DNA of 64,000 nucleotides from CBDFHB01 sp965250115 (GTDB lineage Bacteria; Acidobacteriota; Vicinamibacteria; Marinacidobacterales; SMYC01), in contig CBDFNJ010000001.1 of the NCBI GenBank assembly GCA_965250115.1, positions 1,984,001-2,048,000 on the forward strand, given 5' to 3'. A program made the position numbers and the translations under genes. Below the pieces are notes generated by a model. That model had not been told where the DNA came from and did not search any database. It saw only the letters and a program-made list of their open reading frames with translations. Within the stretch, counting starts at the first letter, position 1; each line of letters opens with the position of its first letter. Shown piece by piece: positions 11,430-19,037 of the stretch.

Positions 11430-12035
11430 ATGGATCGACGTCAGGTTCTGAAATCGATAGGAGTGGCGGCGCTGGCTCAGCTTTCTGCTACCGAGCTGTT
11501 TGCGCTCGCGAGCGAGACGCACGCCCAACTTCAAGATCTCGGCGAGATCGATCGCCACATTTTCAAGAGTCTCGATCCGCTTCAGAACGAGACGGTGATC
11601 GTCGTCTCCGAGCTCATCATTCCCGAGACCGATACGCCGGGAGCGAAAGCGGCGAAGGTGAACGAGTTCGTCGACGTCATGCTCACGGATTGGTTCAGCG
11701 AGGATGAGCGCCGGAGTTTCGAGCGCGGTCTCGCCGGACTCGATAGGAACGGGTCGGACGCTCAGCGGTTTGTCGATCTCGACGAAGCGGCGCAAGTTGC
11801 CGCGCTGAGCAAGCTCGAACAGGAAGCTCTCGAGCTCCAGAATCCACGACTACAGATCGGCGGCCCGATGGTGACGTCGGACTCGCCGGCCGCGCAACCT
11901 TTTTTCGCAGTGATGAAATGGCTCACACTCTACGGCTACTTCACGTCCAAGGTAGGCATGGAGCAGGAGCTTCAACACGAGGTTTTCCCCGGCTCATACG
12001 ACGGCTGCGCTCCCGTCAGAAAGATCGAGGTGTAG
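11430..12035 (+). CDS. Gluconate 2-dehydrogenase subunit 3 family protein (Tat small subunit of a GMC dehydrogenase)
   Basis: 201 residues from ATG 11430 (GAGG 5 nt upstream). N-terminal MDRRQVLKSIGVAALAQLS is a twin-arginine signal. The body fits Gluconate_2-dh3: ETVIVVSELIIPETDTPGA, then VNEFVDVMLTDWFSEDERRSF and PFFAVMKWLTLYGYFTSKVGM near the end. In known enzymes this small subunit carries the catalytic GMC subunit through the Tat pathway as a hitch-hiker. The GMC gene, which lacks its own signal, follows after a single base, consistent with that arrangement. Confidence 0.9.
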   Translation: MDRRQVLKSIGVAALAQLSATELFALASETHAQLQDLGEIDRHIFKSLDPLQNETVIVVSELIIPETDTPGAKAAKVNEFVDVMLTDWFSEDERRSFERGLAGLDRNGSDAQRFVDLDEAAQVAALSKLEQEALELQNPRLQIGGPMVTSDSPAAQPFFAVMKWLTLYGYFTSKVGMEQELQHEVFPGSYDGCAPVRKIEV

Positions 12036-12036
12036 C

Positions 12037-13737
12037 GTGGTCGCTCTCGTGCAACGAAGAGAGTACGACGCCATCGTCGTGGGCTCGGGCATCACCGGCG
12101 GCTATGCCGCGAAGGAGCTCACCGAAAGAGGACTCGAAACACTCGTTCTGGAAGCGGGTCGGCCCACGAACCCGGCCCAAGACTACGTCGAGCACGTGCA
12201 GCCCTGGGATATGAAGTTCCGCGGGTTTCGCAATCGCGCCCGTCAGTCCCGAGACCAGCCGATACAGAAGAACTGCTACGCGTGCACCGAGTGGTCGAGC
12301 AAGTTTTTCGTCAACGACCTCGAGAACCCGTATACCTTCCCCAAGGACAAACCGTTCGACTGGATTCGAGGACGTCAAGTCGGAGGGCGCTCGATCACGT
12401 GGGGGCGTCAGACGTATCGCTGGAGCGACCTTGACTTCGAAGCCAACGCGAAAGATGGCGTCGGCGTCGATTGGCCCATCCGTTACGAAGACATTGCACC
12501 GTGGTACGACTACGTCGAAGAGTTCGTCGGTATCAGCGGTCAGAAAGAGGGCTTGCCTCAGCTTCCCGACGGTAAGTTTCTGCCGCCGATGGAGCTCAAT
12601 TGCGCGGAGCGTCACGTTCGCGATGTGCTCAAAGGCAAGTTCGCCGATGAGCGCATGCTCACGATTGGCCGCTGCGCCGTGCTCACCGAAGCGCACAACG
12701 GACGCGCGCCTTGTCATTATTGCGGGCCGTGCAATCGCGGCTGCATCACGCGGTCGTACTTCTCGAGCTTGAACGCGACGCTCCCGGTCGCACGTGCGAC
12801 CGGACGGTTGACGCTACGTCCCTATAGCGTCGTGCACAGCGTGATCTATGACGAAGTGAACGATCGCGCCAAGGGGTTCCGCGTCATCGATGCGGTGACG
12901 CACGAGAGTTTCGAGGTTTATGGGAAAGTCGTTTTTCTCTGTGCCTCCGCGATAGAGTCGGCGCGCATTCTGCTCAACTCGAAGCCGGCGCGTTTCTCCG
13001 ACGGCCTCGGCAACTCGTCGGGTGAGGTGGGCCGGAACTTGATGGACCACGTCATGGGCGGCGGCGCCTTTGGGACTATTCCCGGCGACGAAGACAAGAC
13101 GCACTACGGACGCCGTCCCAACGGTATCTATGTTCCGCGATTCAAAAACGTCAACAGCCAGAGCCCTGATTTTCTCCGTGGCTACGGCTACCAGGGCCGT
13201 GGCTCGCGCGAGCGCTGGAAGCACGGTCTCGACAGGCCCGGCTTCGGCGCCGACTTCAAACACGCGCTGCGTGACTACGGACCGTGGAAGCTGACCCTCC
13301 TTGGTTTTGGTGAGTGCCTGCCGAGCGCGGGCAACTACGTCGAGATCGATCCTGAGGTCAAAGACAAGTGGGGCGTTCCCGCGATCCGGGTCCACATGAC
13401 TTACGGTGAGAACGAGCGCGCGCTCATGAAAGACGCAGCCAAGTCCGCCGCCGAAATTCTGGACGCTTCCGGTGCGACCGATATCGAGACGTTCGTTAAG
13501 GACAACACGCCCGGGCTCGTCATCCACGAGATGGGAACGGTACGGATGGGACGGGATCCGAAGACGTCGGTGCTCAACGCCCACAATCAAGCGCACGATG
13601 TGCCGAACCTCTTCGTTACCGATGGCGCGTGCATGACGTCGTCCTCCTGCGTGAACCCGTCCATCACTTACATGGCGCTCACCGCGCGCGCGTGCGATTA
13701 CGCCGCGAAGCAGTTGGATTTGGGGAACATTGGGTAA
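12037..13737 (+). CDS. GMC-family FAD oxidoreductase, catalytic subunit of a periplasmic sugar/glycoside dehydrogenase
   Basis: 566 residues from GTG 12037, one base after the small-subunit stop. N-terminal FAD-binding AIVVGSGITGGYAAKEL, the GMC signature GRQVGGRSITWG, and a C-terminal region HEMGTVRMG plus NLFVTDGACMTSSSCVNP with the catalytic His/Asn environment. Between them lies CHYCGPCNRGC (about residues 228-238), a cysteine cluster like the 3Fe-4S site of bacterial FAD glucose and glucoside dehydrogenases, which would pass electrons to a cytochrome c. Reaction inferred: oxidation of a sugar or glycoside hydroxyl in the periplasm. Relatives include glucoside 3-dehydrogenase, gluconate 2-dehydrogenase and FAD-GDH; the substrate is not determinable here. 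Confidence 0.92.
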   Translation: MVALVQRREYDAIVVGSGITGGYAAKELTERGLETLVLEAGRPTNPAQDYVEHVQPWDMKFRGFRNRARQSRDQPIQKNCYACTEWSSKFFVNDLENPYTFPKDKPFDWIRGRQVGGRSITWGRQTYRWSDLDFEANAKDGVGVDWPIRYEDIAPWYDYVEEFVGISGQKEGLPQLPDGKFLPPMELNCAERHVRDVLKGKFADERMLTIGRCAVLTEAHNGRAPCHYCGPCNRGCITRSYFSSLNATLPVARATGRLTLRPYSVVHSVIYDEVNDRAKGFRVIDAVTHESFEVYGKVVFLCASAIESARILLNSKPARFSDGLGNSSGEVGRNLMDHVMGGGAFGTIPGDEDKTHYGRRPNGIYVPRFKNVNSQSPDFLRGYGYQGRGSRERWKHGLDRPGFGADFKHALRDYGPWKLTLLGFGECLPSAGNYVEIDPEVKDKWGVPAIRVHMTYGENERALMKDAAKSAAEILDASGATDIETFVKDNTPGLVIHEMGTVRMGRDPKTSVLNAHNQAHDVPNLFVTDGACMTSSSCVNPSITYMALTARACDYAAKQLDLGNIG

Positions 13738-13741
13738 TGAT

Positions 13742-13856
13742 GTCGAGTTCGCGTCGGGGGCCGCCGGAGGGGCGACGATCGAAATCTCGCCCGGGCGAGA
13801 TTCTCTTGCTAATTGTTATTAGCATATTGAAGCTGTCACGGAGCGAACTTCCAGCG
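13742..13856 (+). repeat. Double-hairpin intergenic repeat, copy A
   Basis: About 115 nt, beginning 4 nt after the GMC stop. It has a G/C-rich 5' block (GTCGAGTTCGCGTCGGGGG), a 20-nt perfect palindrome at 13783-13802 with centre CCCGGG, then a second inverted repeat GCTAAT-TGTT-ATTAGC at 13808-13823, and the tail TGTCACGGAGCGAAC. The same order recurs at 23668-23791 and 29192-29326, always on the strand of the upstream gene and after its stop. A transcript would fold into two tandem hairpins. Likely roles are mRNA 3'-end formation or stabilisation, or a miniature mobile repeat. Confidence 0.8.
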
Positions 13857-14091
13857 CAAAAACCTCGATCCTGATTCCGCTTCTTCCTATCCAGTTGTTT
13901 GAAGGTCTCGTAGGCGAGTCGTGCGAGAGCTGATGTCCTGGTTCGTCATACTGAGTCACGTCCTCTGATTCTCCGAGTCTAAAGTTGAGTCTTCAAAGTA
14001 CCAAGTGCAGCCCACTTGCTTCCCTCGGGTCAAGGGTCGCCCAGGCTGCCTGCCTTTAAAATGCCGGTAGCTACGCTTTATAGTTAGGCCC
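13857..14091 (+). promoter_or_regulatory. Upstream region of the PVC-type gene, with a candidate leaderless promoter
   Basis: No gene seen. TATAGT at 14079-14084 sits 7 nt before the ATG at 14092, with TTTAAA at 14055-14060 (18-nt spacer) as a possible -35. No Shine-Dalgarno sequence precedes the ATG, so a leaderless transcript is plausible. Confidence 0.4.
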
Positions 14092-17000
14092 ATGTGGTTG
14101 CGGGGTAGTCTTGGCCTCTTTTCCGGCGGGCTGGTATTGATGTCTTCGACGTGTTCTAGCGTCAGTCCGCCGGTAGCCACTTCCAAGTTGGCGCCGCAGC
14201 AGTCGCTGGAGGCCATGCAGGTAGCAGAAGGGTTGGAAGTGAGTCTCTTTGCGGCCGAGCCCGAACTGCGAAATCCGACTGCTATCGATGTGGATGCCGA
14301 GGGGCGTGTCTGGGTGGCGGAGGCTGTCAACTACCGGCTCTTCAACCAGGATGTTGTCGAGCCGAAGGGTGATCGGATACGGGTATTGGAGGACACGGAC
14401 GGAGATGGTCGAGCCGACGAGGCCCACACGTTCTACCAGGATCCGAGTCTGCAATCACCCATGTGTGTAGCGGTCTTGGGCGATCGGGTTTATGTGTGCC
14501 AATCGCCAGAGCTGTTCTATCTTCAGGACCTGGATGGGGACGGAGTGGCCGACCGCAAAACGGTGGTTCTAGATGGTTTCGGAGGAGTAGACCACGACCA
14601 TGGCATCCACGGTGTCGTCTTCGGTCCGGATGGTCTTCTATACATGAGCAATGGGGACGAGGGTCTGGATGTCACTGACGGATCGGGTCATCGAATCCGA
14701 GTCGGCGGAGAAGGAGAGCCCTACCGTGCTGCCACCGTGCTAAGAAGCGATCTCGAAGGCAAGCATTTGGAGGTCCTGGCAGACGGGATGCGTAACCCTT
14801 ACGAGCCGGCGGTGGATTCCTTCGGCATCGTTTTCATCTCGGATAATGACGATGATGGCAACCAACAGTGCAGGGTCAACTATGTGATGGAGGGCGGCTA
14901 TTATGGATACTGGCCCCATCGGATGGGAGATCGGCGTCTGGATGCCGTGCACTGGAACGAAGATCGGCCTGGGGTGATTCCCAAAATGATTCGAACCGGC
15001 TTCGGGGCACCGGCCGGCATGGCTGTCTATGAAGGAGATCTGCTTCCTTCCAGGCTACAGGGGACGTTGCTTCACGCTGATGCCGGGCCTGGTGTAGTGC
15101 GTGCCTACCGGCCTCAACGGTCGGGTGCCGGGTTTCGCGCGCAGGTCGAGGTCCTGTTGTCGAGTGAGAAGGACGACTGGTTCCGGCCGATCGATGTCGT
15201 GGTGGCTCCCGACGGATCCTTGATCGTAGCCGACTGGTTTGATCCCGGAGTAGGTGGGCATCGAATGGACGATGTCGAGGGAGGCCGGCTCTACCGACTG
15301 GCGCCTGGGGGCTCGCATTATAAGATGCCGCCCTTGGATCTGGAGAGCCCCGGGGGCCTGCAGGCTGCGCTATCGTCCGCAAACCCTGCCCGGCGCTTTT
15401 TGGCTTACCAAACACTCAGTCGTGCGGTGGACGCGGGCCACACCTCGCTGGTTGAGGAGATGTTCAGCAGCGGATCAGCCTGGCTTCGAGCACGCTCTTT
15501 GTGGCTCGCGAGCCGGCAGCCGGAGCTGGGAACCCGATTGGCGCTCGAGGCGGCACGGGCCGCTAGCCCAAATCTGCGCACGTTGGCTGTACGGGTGCTC
15601 TCCAGACTCGGCGCCGGAGCCCTCAGCCAAGCCCACTGGTTGCGTACTGATGATGATCCAGCGGTACGACGTCAGTTGATCCTGGAACTGAGTCGCATCA
15701 GCCCGGAGAATCCCTGGGTGGACGAGTGGCTGCTAGATCTGGCTGCCCAATTCGATGGCCAGGATCGTTATTATCGTGAAGCGCTTGGAATCGGCTTCAA
15801 GGGTCGTGAAAAGTGGGCTCTCCGGGCTCTCCTCGACCGGATCGGTACGCGCTGGAACGCTCAGGTGGCGAGCCTGGCCTTCCAACTCCATACGCCAGAG
15901 GCGGAAGCGCTGGCAGTCAAAGGCCTGCAATCCCGCACTCGTGTACTGCGCGAATTGGCCGTCAGGACACTGGATGCCATCCAAAGCGTTTCTGCAGGAA
16001 CTCACCTGATGAAGCAGTTGCACTCTGGCAGGCCTCAGCAACAAGAGTTGGTATTGGACCTGCTGGGCCGGGACGGTGGTCGGGTCTGGGCAGCCACCCT
16101 GGAGGGTACGGATATCGAAGAGTTTCTGACCCAGAGCCTGGAGAATCCAACTCTTCAGCAAGCGGCGTTGCGATTCATCACCGGGACCGGTCGCATCCAT
16201 TTCTTGCCAAGGTTTCTTCAGATCGCCACCGACCTGTCCCTCCCGGAAGAGGAAAGACGACAAGCTGCCCGGGACGCCGCCGATACCATTAATCATCATC
16301 AAGGCCTGCTGCAGGAACCCCAAGTAGAGAAGCTGGTCGCTCTTTTGAATGACCCCGACAGCGAGATTCAGGAAAGCGCAGTGCGGATTCTCAATGCCTA
16401 CGGATACGATCGGGCTTCCGAGCTGCTGCGTATGATCGTAGCGGATTTAGAGCGAGACCCCGGACTCAGACAAGAAACGGTGGAGCTGCTTTCGCGTTCA
16501 AAATCGGGTTCTCTGATGTTGCTCAATATGGTCGAGTCGGGCGACCTCCCGGCCGACCTGGAAGCGCTGGTGGCACAGCGTCTCCACAGGAGTGCGCACG
16601 AAGATGTACGGCTTTTGGCGGCCGAGAACTTCCCTCAGGAGACGACCCGAGAGGGTAGCCCTCTCCCGCCGGCAGAGACGCTCCTGGCCATGGTCGGGGA
16701 TCCAGAGCGAGGACGAGCTTTGTTCTATCGCTCCGATGTCGCCCAGTGCTCGAATTGTCATCGCGTTCAGGGAGAGGGTCGGGATATCGGGCCCGATCTG
16801 TCCAGCATAGGGCAAAAGTATGGCAAGCAGGAGATGCTGGACTCGATCCTTTATCCTAGTGCGGCCATCGGTCATGAATACCGGGCCTGGGTCCTGAGGA
16901 CACAAGGACAGGGGTATCTGATCGGTTTCATTAAGGACGATTCGGATTCGTCTTTGGAGTTGATCGACTCCGATGGTCGTGTCTTTGCGGTGAACAAGAG

Positions 17001-17115
17001 CGAGATCGTAGATCGCTATCCCAGTCGGAGTTCGCTGATGCCTAATGGATTGGTCTCCGGCATGACACCCCAAGAACTCGTAGACGTCGTGGCTTTCCTG
17101 CAAGTGCAACGCTGA
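14092..17115 (+). CDS. PVC-type membrane-bound dehydrogenase: beta-propeller, HEAT repeats and cytochrome c (lipoprotein)
   Basis: 1007 residues. An N-terminal signal with a Cys near residue 21 (VLMSSTCSS) suggests a lipoprotein. Residues about 40-430 form a sorbosone-dehydrogenase-like propeller (PTAIDVDAEGRVWVAEAVNY, GIHGVVFGPDGLLYMSNGD, YYGYWPH, IDVVVAPDGSLIVADW). Residues about 440-830 are helical HEAT-type repeats. The C-terminus has one haem motif CSNCH at about 886-890 with downstream GPDLSSIGQKYGKQEMLDSI and LMPNGLVSGMTPQELVDVVAFL, the typical ending of this family. The architecture is abundant in Planctomycetes, Verrucomicrobia and some Acidobacteriota. Presumed periplasmic oxidation of a sugar or alcohol with electron transfer to its own haem; the substrate is unknown. 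Confidence 0.9.
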   Translation: MWLRGSLGLFSGGLVLMSSTCSSVSPPVATSKLAPQQSLEAMQVAEGLEVSLFAAEPELRNPTAIDVDAEGRVWVAEAVNYRLFNQDVVEPKGDRIRVLEDTDGDGRADEAHTFYQDPSLQSPMCVAVLGDRVYVCQSPELFYLQDLDGDGVADRKTVVLDGFGGVDHDHGIHGVVFGPDGLLYMSNGDEGLDVTDGSGHRIRVGGEGEPYRAATVLRSDLEGKHLEVLADGMRNPYEPAVDSFGIVFISDNDDDGNQQCRVNYVMEGGYYGYWPHRMGDRRLDAVHWNEDRPGVIPKMIRTGFGAPAGMAVYEGDLLPSRLQGTLLHADAGPGVVRAYRPQRSGAGFRAQVEVLLSSEKDDWFRPIDVVVAPDGSLIVADWFDPGVGGHRMDDVEGGRLYRLAPGGSHYKMPPLDLESPGGLQAALSSANPARRFLAYQTLSRAVDAGHTSLVEEMFSSGSAWLRARSLWLASRQPELGTRLALEAARAASPNLRTLAVRVLSRLGAGALSQAHWLRTDDDPAVRRQLILELSRISPENPWVDEWLLDLAAQFDGQDRYYREALGIGFKGREKWALRALLDRIGTRWNAQVASLAFQLHTPEAEALAVKGLQSRTRVLRELAVRTLDAIQSVSAGTHLMKQLHSGRPQQQELVLDLLGRDGGRVWAATLEGTDIEEFLTQSLENPTLQQAALRFITGTGRIHFLPRFLQIATDLSLPEEERRQAARDAADTINHHQGLLQEPQVEKLVALLNDPDSEIQESAVRILNAYGYDRASELLRMIVADLERDPGLRQETVELLSRSKSGSLMLLNMVESGDLPADLEALVAQRLHRSAHEDVRLLAAENFPQETTREGSPLPPAETLLAMVGDPERGRALFYRSDVAQCSNCHRVQGEGRDIGPDLSSIGQKYGKQEMLDSILYPSAAIGHEYRAWVLRTQGQGYLIGFIKDDSDSSLELIDSDGRVFAVNKSEIVDRYPSRSSLMPNGLVSGMTPQELVDVVAFLQVQR

Positions 17116-17494
17116 CAGGCTCGCGCAATGATGGAGTTCTGAGTTCCGAGACGAGAGCAGCACCTGGCTAGCAGCTTTGAACGCCCAACTTTCAACCTTC
17201 CAACTTTACACTTTTAACACTCCTGCTGCTTCGGCGCGCCCCACACGGTTCCGGGACTGAAGCCAGAGATGACGGCTGATAGGCCTTTGCCTCCGTTCCA
17301 TAATGGATCGCAATGGATAACCGGCGGGCATGGTTGATCGGGATCATTGCGATCGGGCTCATCTTCCTGGCGGGAACCTGGCTGGTCTTGCGCAGCGCAG
17401 TGAGGGCAGGACACTCTCAGAGCCAACGCACCGCCTTGAGCTCGATCACACCGGTAGCCTCTCGTTCCAGGCGTTCAACTCCGCTTCCATCCAT
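17116..17494. other. Intergenic region between convergent genes
   Basis: 379 nt with no convincing gene. A frame from ATG 17313 begins with a plausible membrane helix (RRAWLIGIIAIGLIFLAG) but then runs antisense into the M23 gene, so it could be a truncated gene remnant at most. No clear terminator hairpin. Confidence 0.3.
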
Positions 17495-18457
17495 TCAGTC
17501 GAAGGCGATGCGATCGTTACGTATCAGGAAGCGACCGTCAAAGAGCATGGGGACCCCCACCTCTGCCCAGCCCTGTTGTTCGTGATCGGTCTGCCGGCCA
17601 CGCACGGCGTGGACGTGAAGGTGGGGCTCGCTGGTGTTCCCAGAGTTCCCCACCTTCGCGAGTGGTTGACCAGCCACCATCCGCTCGTTCACGTCAACTC
17701 GAATGCTTCCGCTCAGCAGATGCCCGAGAAGCACAGTGACGTCATTGCAATGCAGCGCGATGTAGTTTCCGGCAGCATTTTCGCGGTCCATCTCAGGCGG
17801 AATCATGTCGGGGAGGCCGTCTCTGGCCCCCACGATCTCGCCATCGCATGGCGCAAGCACGTCCGCGTCGTAGATCGCGTAAGCCGAAAGCTGCCTGGGC
17901 CAAAGCCCGCGGGCACGGACCCCGAACCTATTCAGCTCGAGAATGTCCAGCGCATAGCGCTGTGCAGAAACGGGGTAGTGATGGTTGACGGCTTCGTTCG
18001 AACCACCGTGGCCGATGTGAAATACACCCCGTCGCAGGGGAAACCGTAGCTCGACAGGGACGCCCAAAAAGCTGCGTGCTGTGACGAGGGGCGGAACCGC
18101 GCTCAGGAAGAAAAGAGCTACCAGCACGACGCACGAGAGACCGATCCAGCCCGAGGCTTTCCGGGCAGGCCACCATGGACGTTGCTTCCACGGCGACCTG
18201 AAGAAGCGCGCGACCGCGAGCACAAACAGCACCCAGAAAACGTACATCCAATAGAAGCCAAACCAGTGCCAACCGGCGCCGGCGATGTGCATCAGGAATA
18301 GATACGACGCGACGACGACCACTACGCCCAGCCAATAGACGCGACTGGTCGCCTTGCTGAATCCCACCCAAAAGATGAAGGCGAGCGGGATCAGCAGATG
18401 CGCCAAGACCGTGATCGCGATGAGAACGAGCTCCATTTCCAGATGTCCTAGCGCCAT
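17495..18457 (-). CDS. Membrane-anchored M23 (LytM) peptidase
   Basis: 320 residues. Four or so N-terminal membrane helices (about residues 8-30, 38-60, 62-85 and 103-125) are followed by a soluble M23 domain. Visible motifs are HHYPVSAQRYALDI (metal His and Asp), VLAPCDGEIVGARDG, GNYIALHCNDVTVLLGHLLSGS and GNSGNTSEPHLHVHAV with the HxH metal motif. M23 enzymes are zinc endopeptidases acting on peptidoglycan peptides, or scaffold proteins when metal residues are lost; here the residues are kept. ATG 18457 or 18436 could be the start; neither has a strong ribosome-binding site. Convergent with the PVC-type gene. Confidence 0.85.
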   Translation of the reverse strand: MALGHLEMELVLIAITVLAHLLIPLAFIFWVGFSKATSRVYWLGVVVVVASYLFLMHIAGAGWHWFGFYWMYVFWVLFVLAVARFFRSPWKQRPWWPARKASGWIGLSCVVLVALFFLSAVPPLVTARSFLGVPVELRFPLRRGVFHIGHGGSNEAVNHHYPVSAQRYALDILELNRFGVRARGLWPRQLSAYAIYDADVLAPCDGEIVGARDGLPDMIPPEMDRENAAGNYIALHCNDVTVLLGHLLSGSIRVDVNERMVAGQPLAKVGNSGNTSEPHLHVHAVRGRQTDHEQQGWAEVGVPMLFDGRFLIRNDRIAFD

Positions 18458-18822
18458 AGTACTTTGCTTTTCCGCCTGGCGGCCCTAGAAGGCTTGGTGC
18501 AGGAGCCTAGGGCCGATTTTGAAGGCTCCAGGCGAATTCGAAAACTCCACACTGCTCTCGCGCCAGTCTCGACTTTCGGGCGCTTGTGCGTAAACGTCGC
18601 CGCCCGTCATCCATAGGTGGGGCACAAGAGGAAAGCCGACAGCAGGGCGCGAGCGATACGGGTCGCCACCTGGCTGGAGCGATTCATGACGAACGTATGC
18701 ACGCGAATTCGAAAATCAATGTCCACACATTATGTCTGCTGAGGAGCTCGAGTTTGTCTTGAAGGGCGAGCTCGCATAGACGCCTCGTCTCAGTGACGGC
18801 TGGCACAGAGGGTGAACGCAGA
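18458..18822. other. Intergenic region, nothing recognised
   Basis: About 365 nt upstream of both the M23 gene and the pentahaem operon. A minus-strand frame with CELALQDKLELLSRHNVW is present but has no ribosome-binding site and no recognised relative. Confidence 0.35.
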
Positions 18823-18852
18823 TTGAACGATGTACTCGGGGGTCGATATAAT
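18823..18852 (+). promoter_or_regulatory. Sigma-70-like promoter of the pentahaem/propeller operon
   Basis: TTGAAC (18823-18828), 18-nt spacer, TATAAT (18847-18852). Predicted start near 18860, leaving about 180 nt of leader before GTG 19038. The leader holds a 17-codon reading frame, ATG 18861 to TGA 18914, whose stop overlaps ATG 18912, an in-frame but signal-less alternative start of the large gene. Confidence 0.55.
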
Positions 18853-19037
18853 CCGAAAACGATGATTTGGCCGCTTGGTCCCTGTCGAGTCGTTCTCGAT
18901 CTGCTGGGCGAATGACGTGGGGCGGCGCAACGAATTGCAAAAACCCGGAGAGGCGCATCAATTATGCACGCGACGGCGATAGCCGGGAATCGTTTCCTCA
19001 ACGCCTCCATGGTAGTCGTACCGGATACGGTGGTTGC

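Noticed and set aside
12814..13596. 260-codon minus-strand frame
   Set aside because: Antisense to the GMC gene with no recognised motif.
17313..17585. Small gene with an N-terminal membrane helix
   Set aside because: After about 35 residues it runs antisense through the M23 gene and loses any protein-like pattern; no ribosome-binding site.
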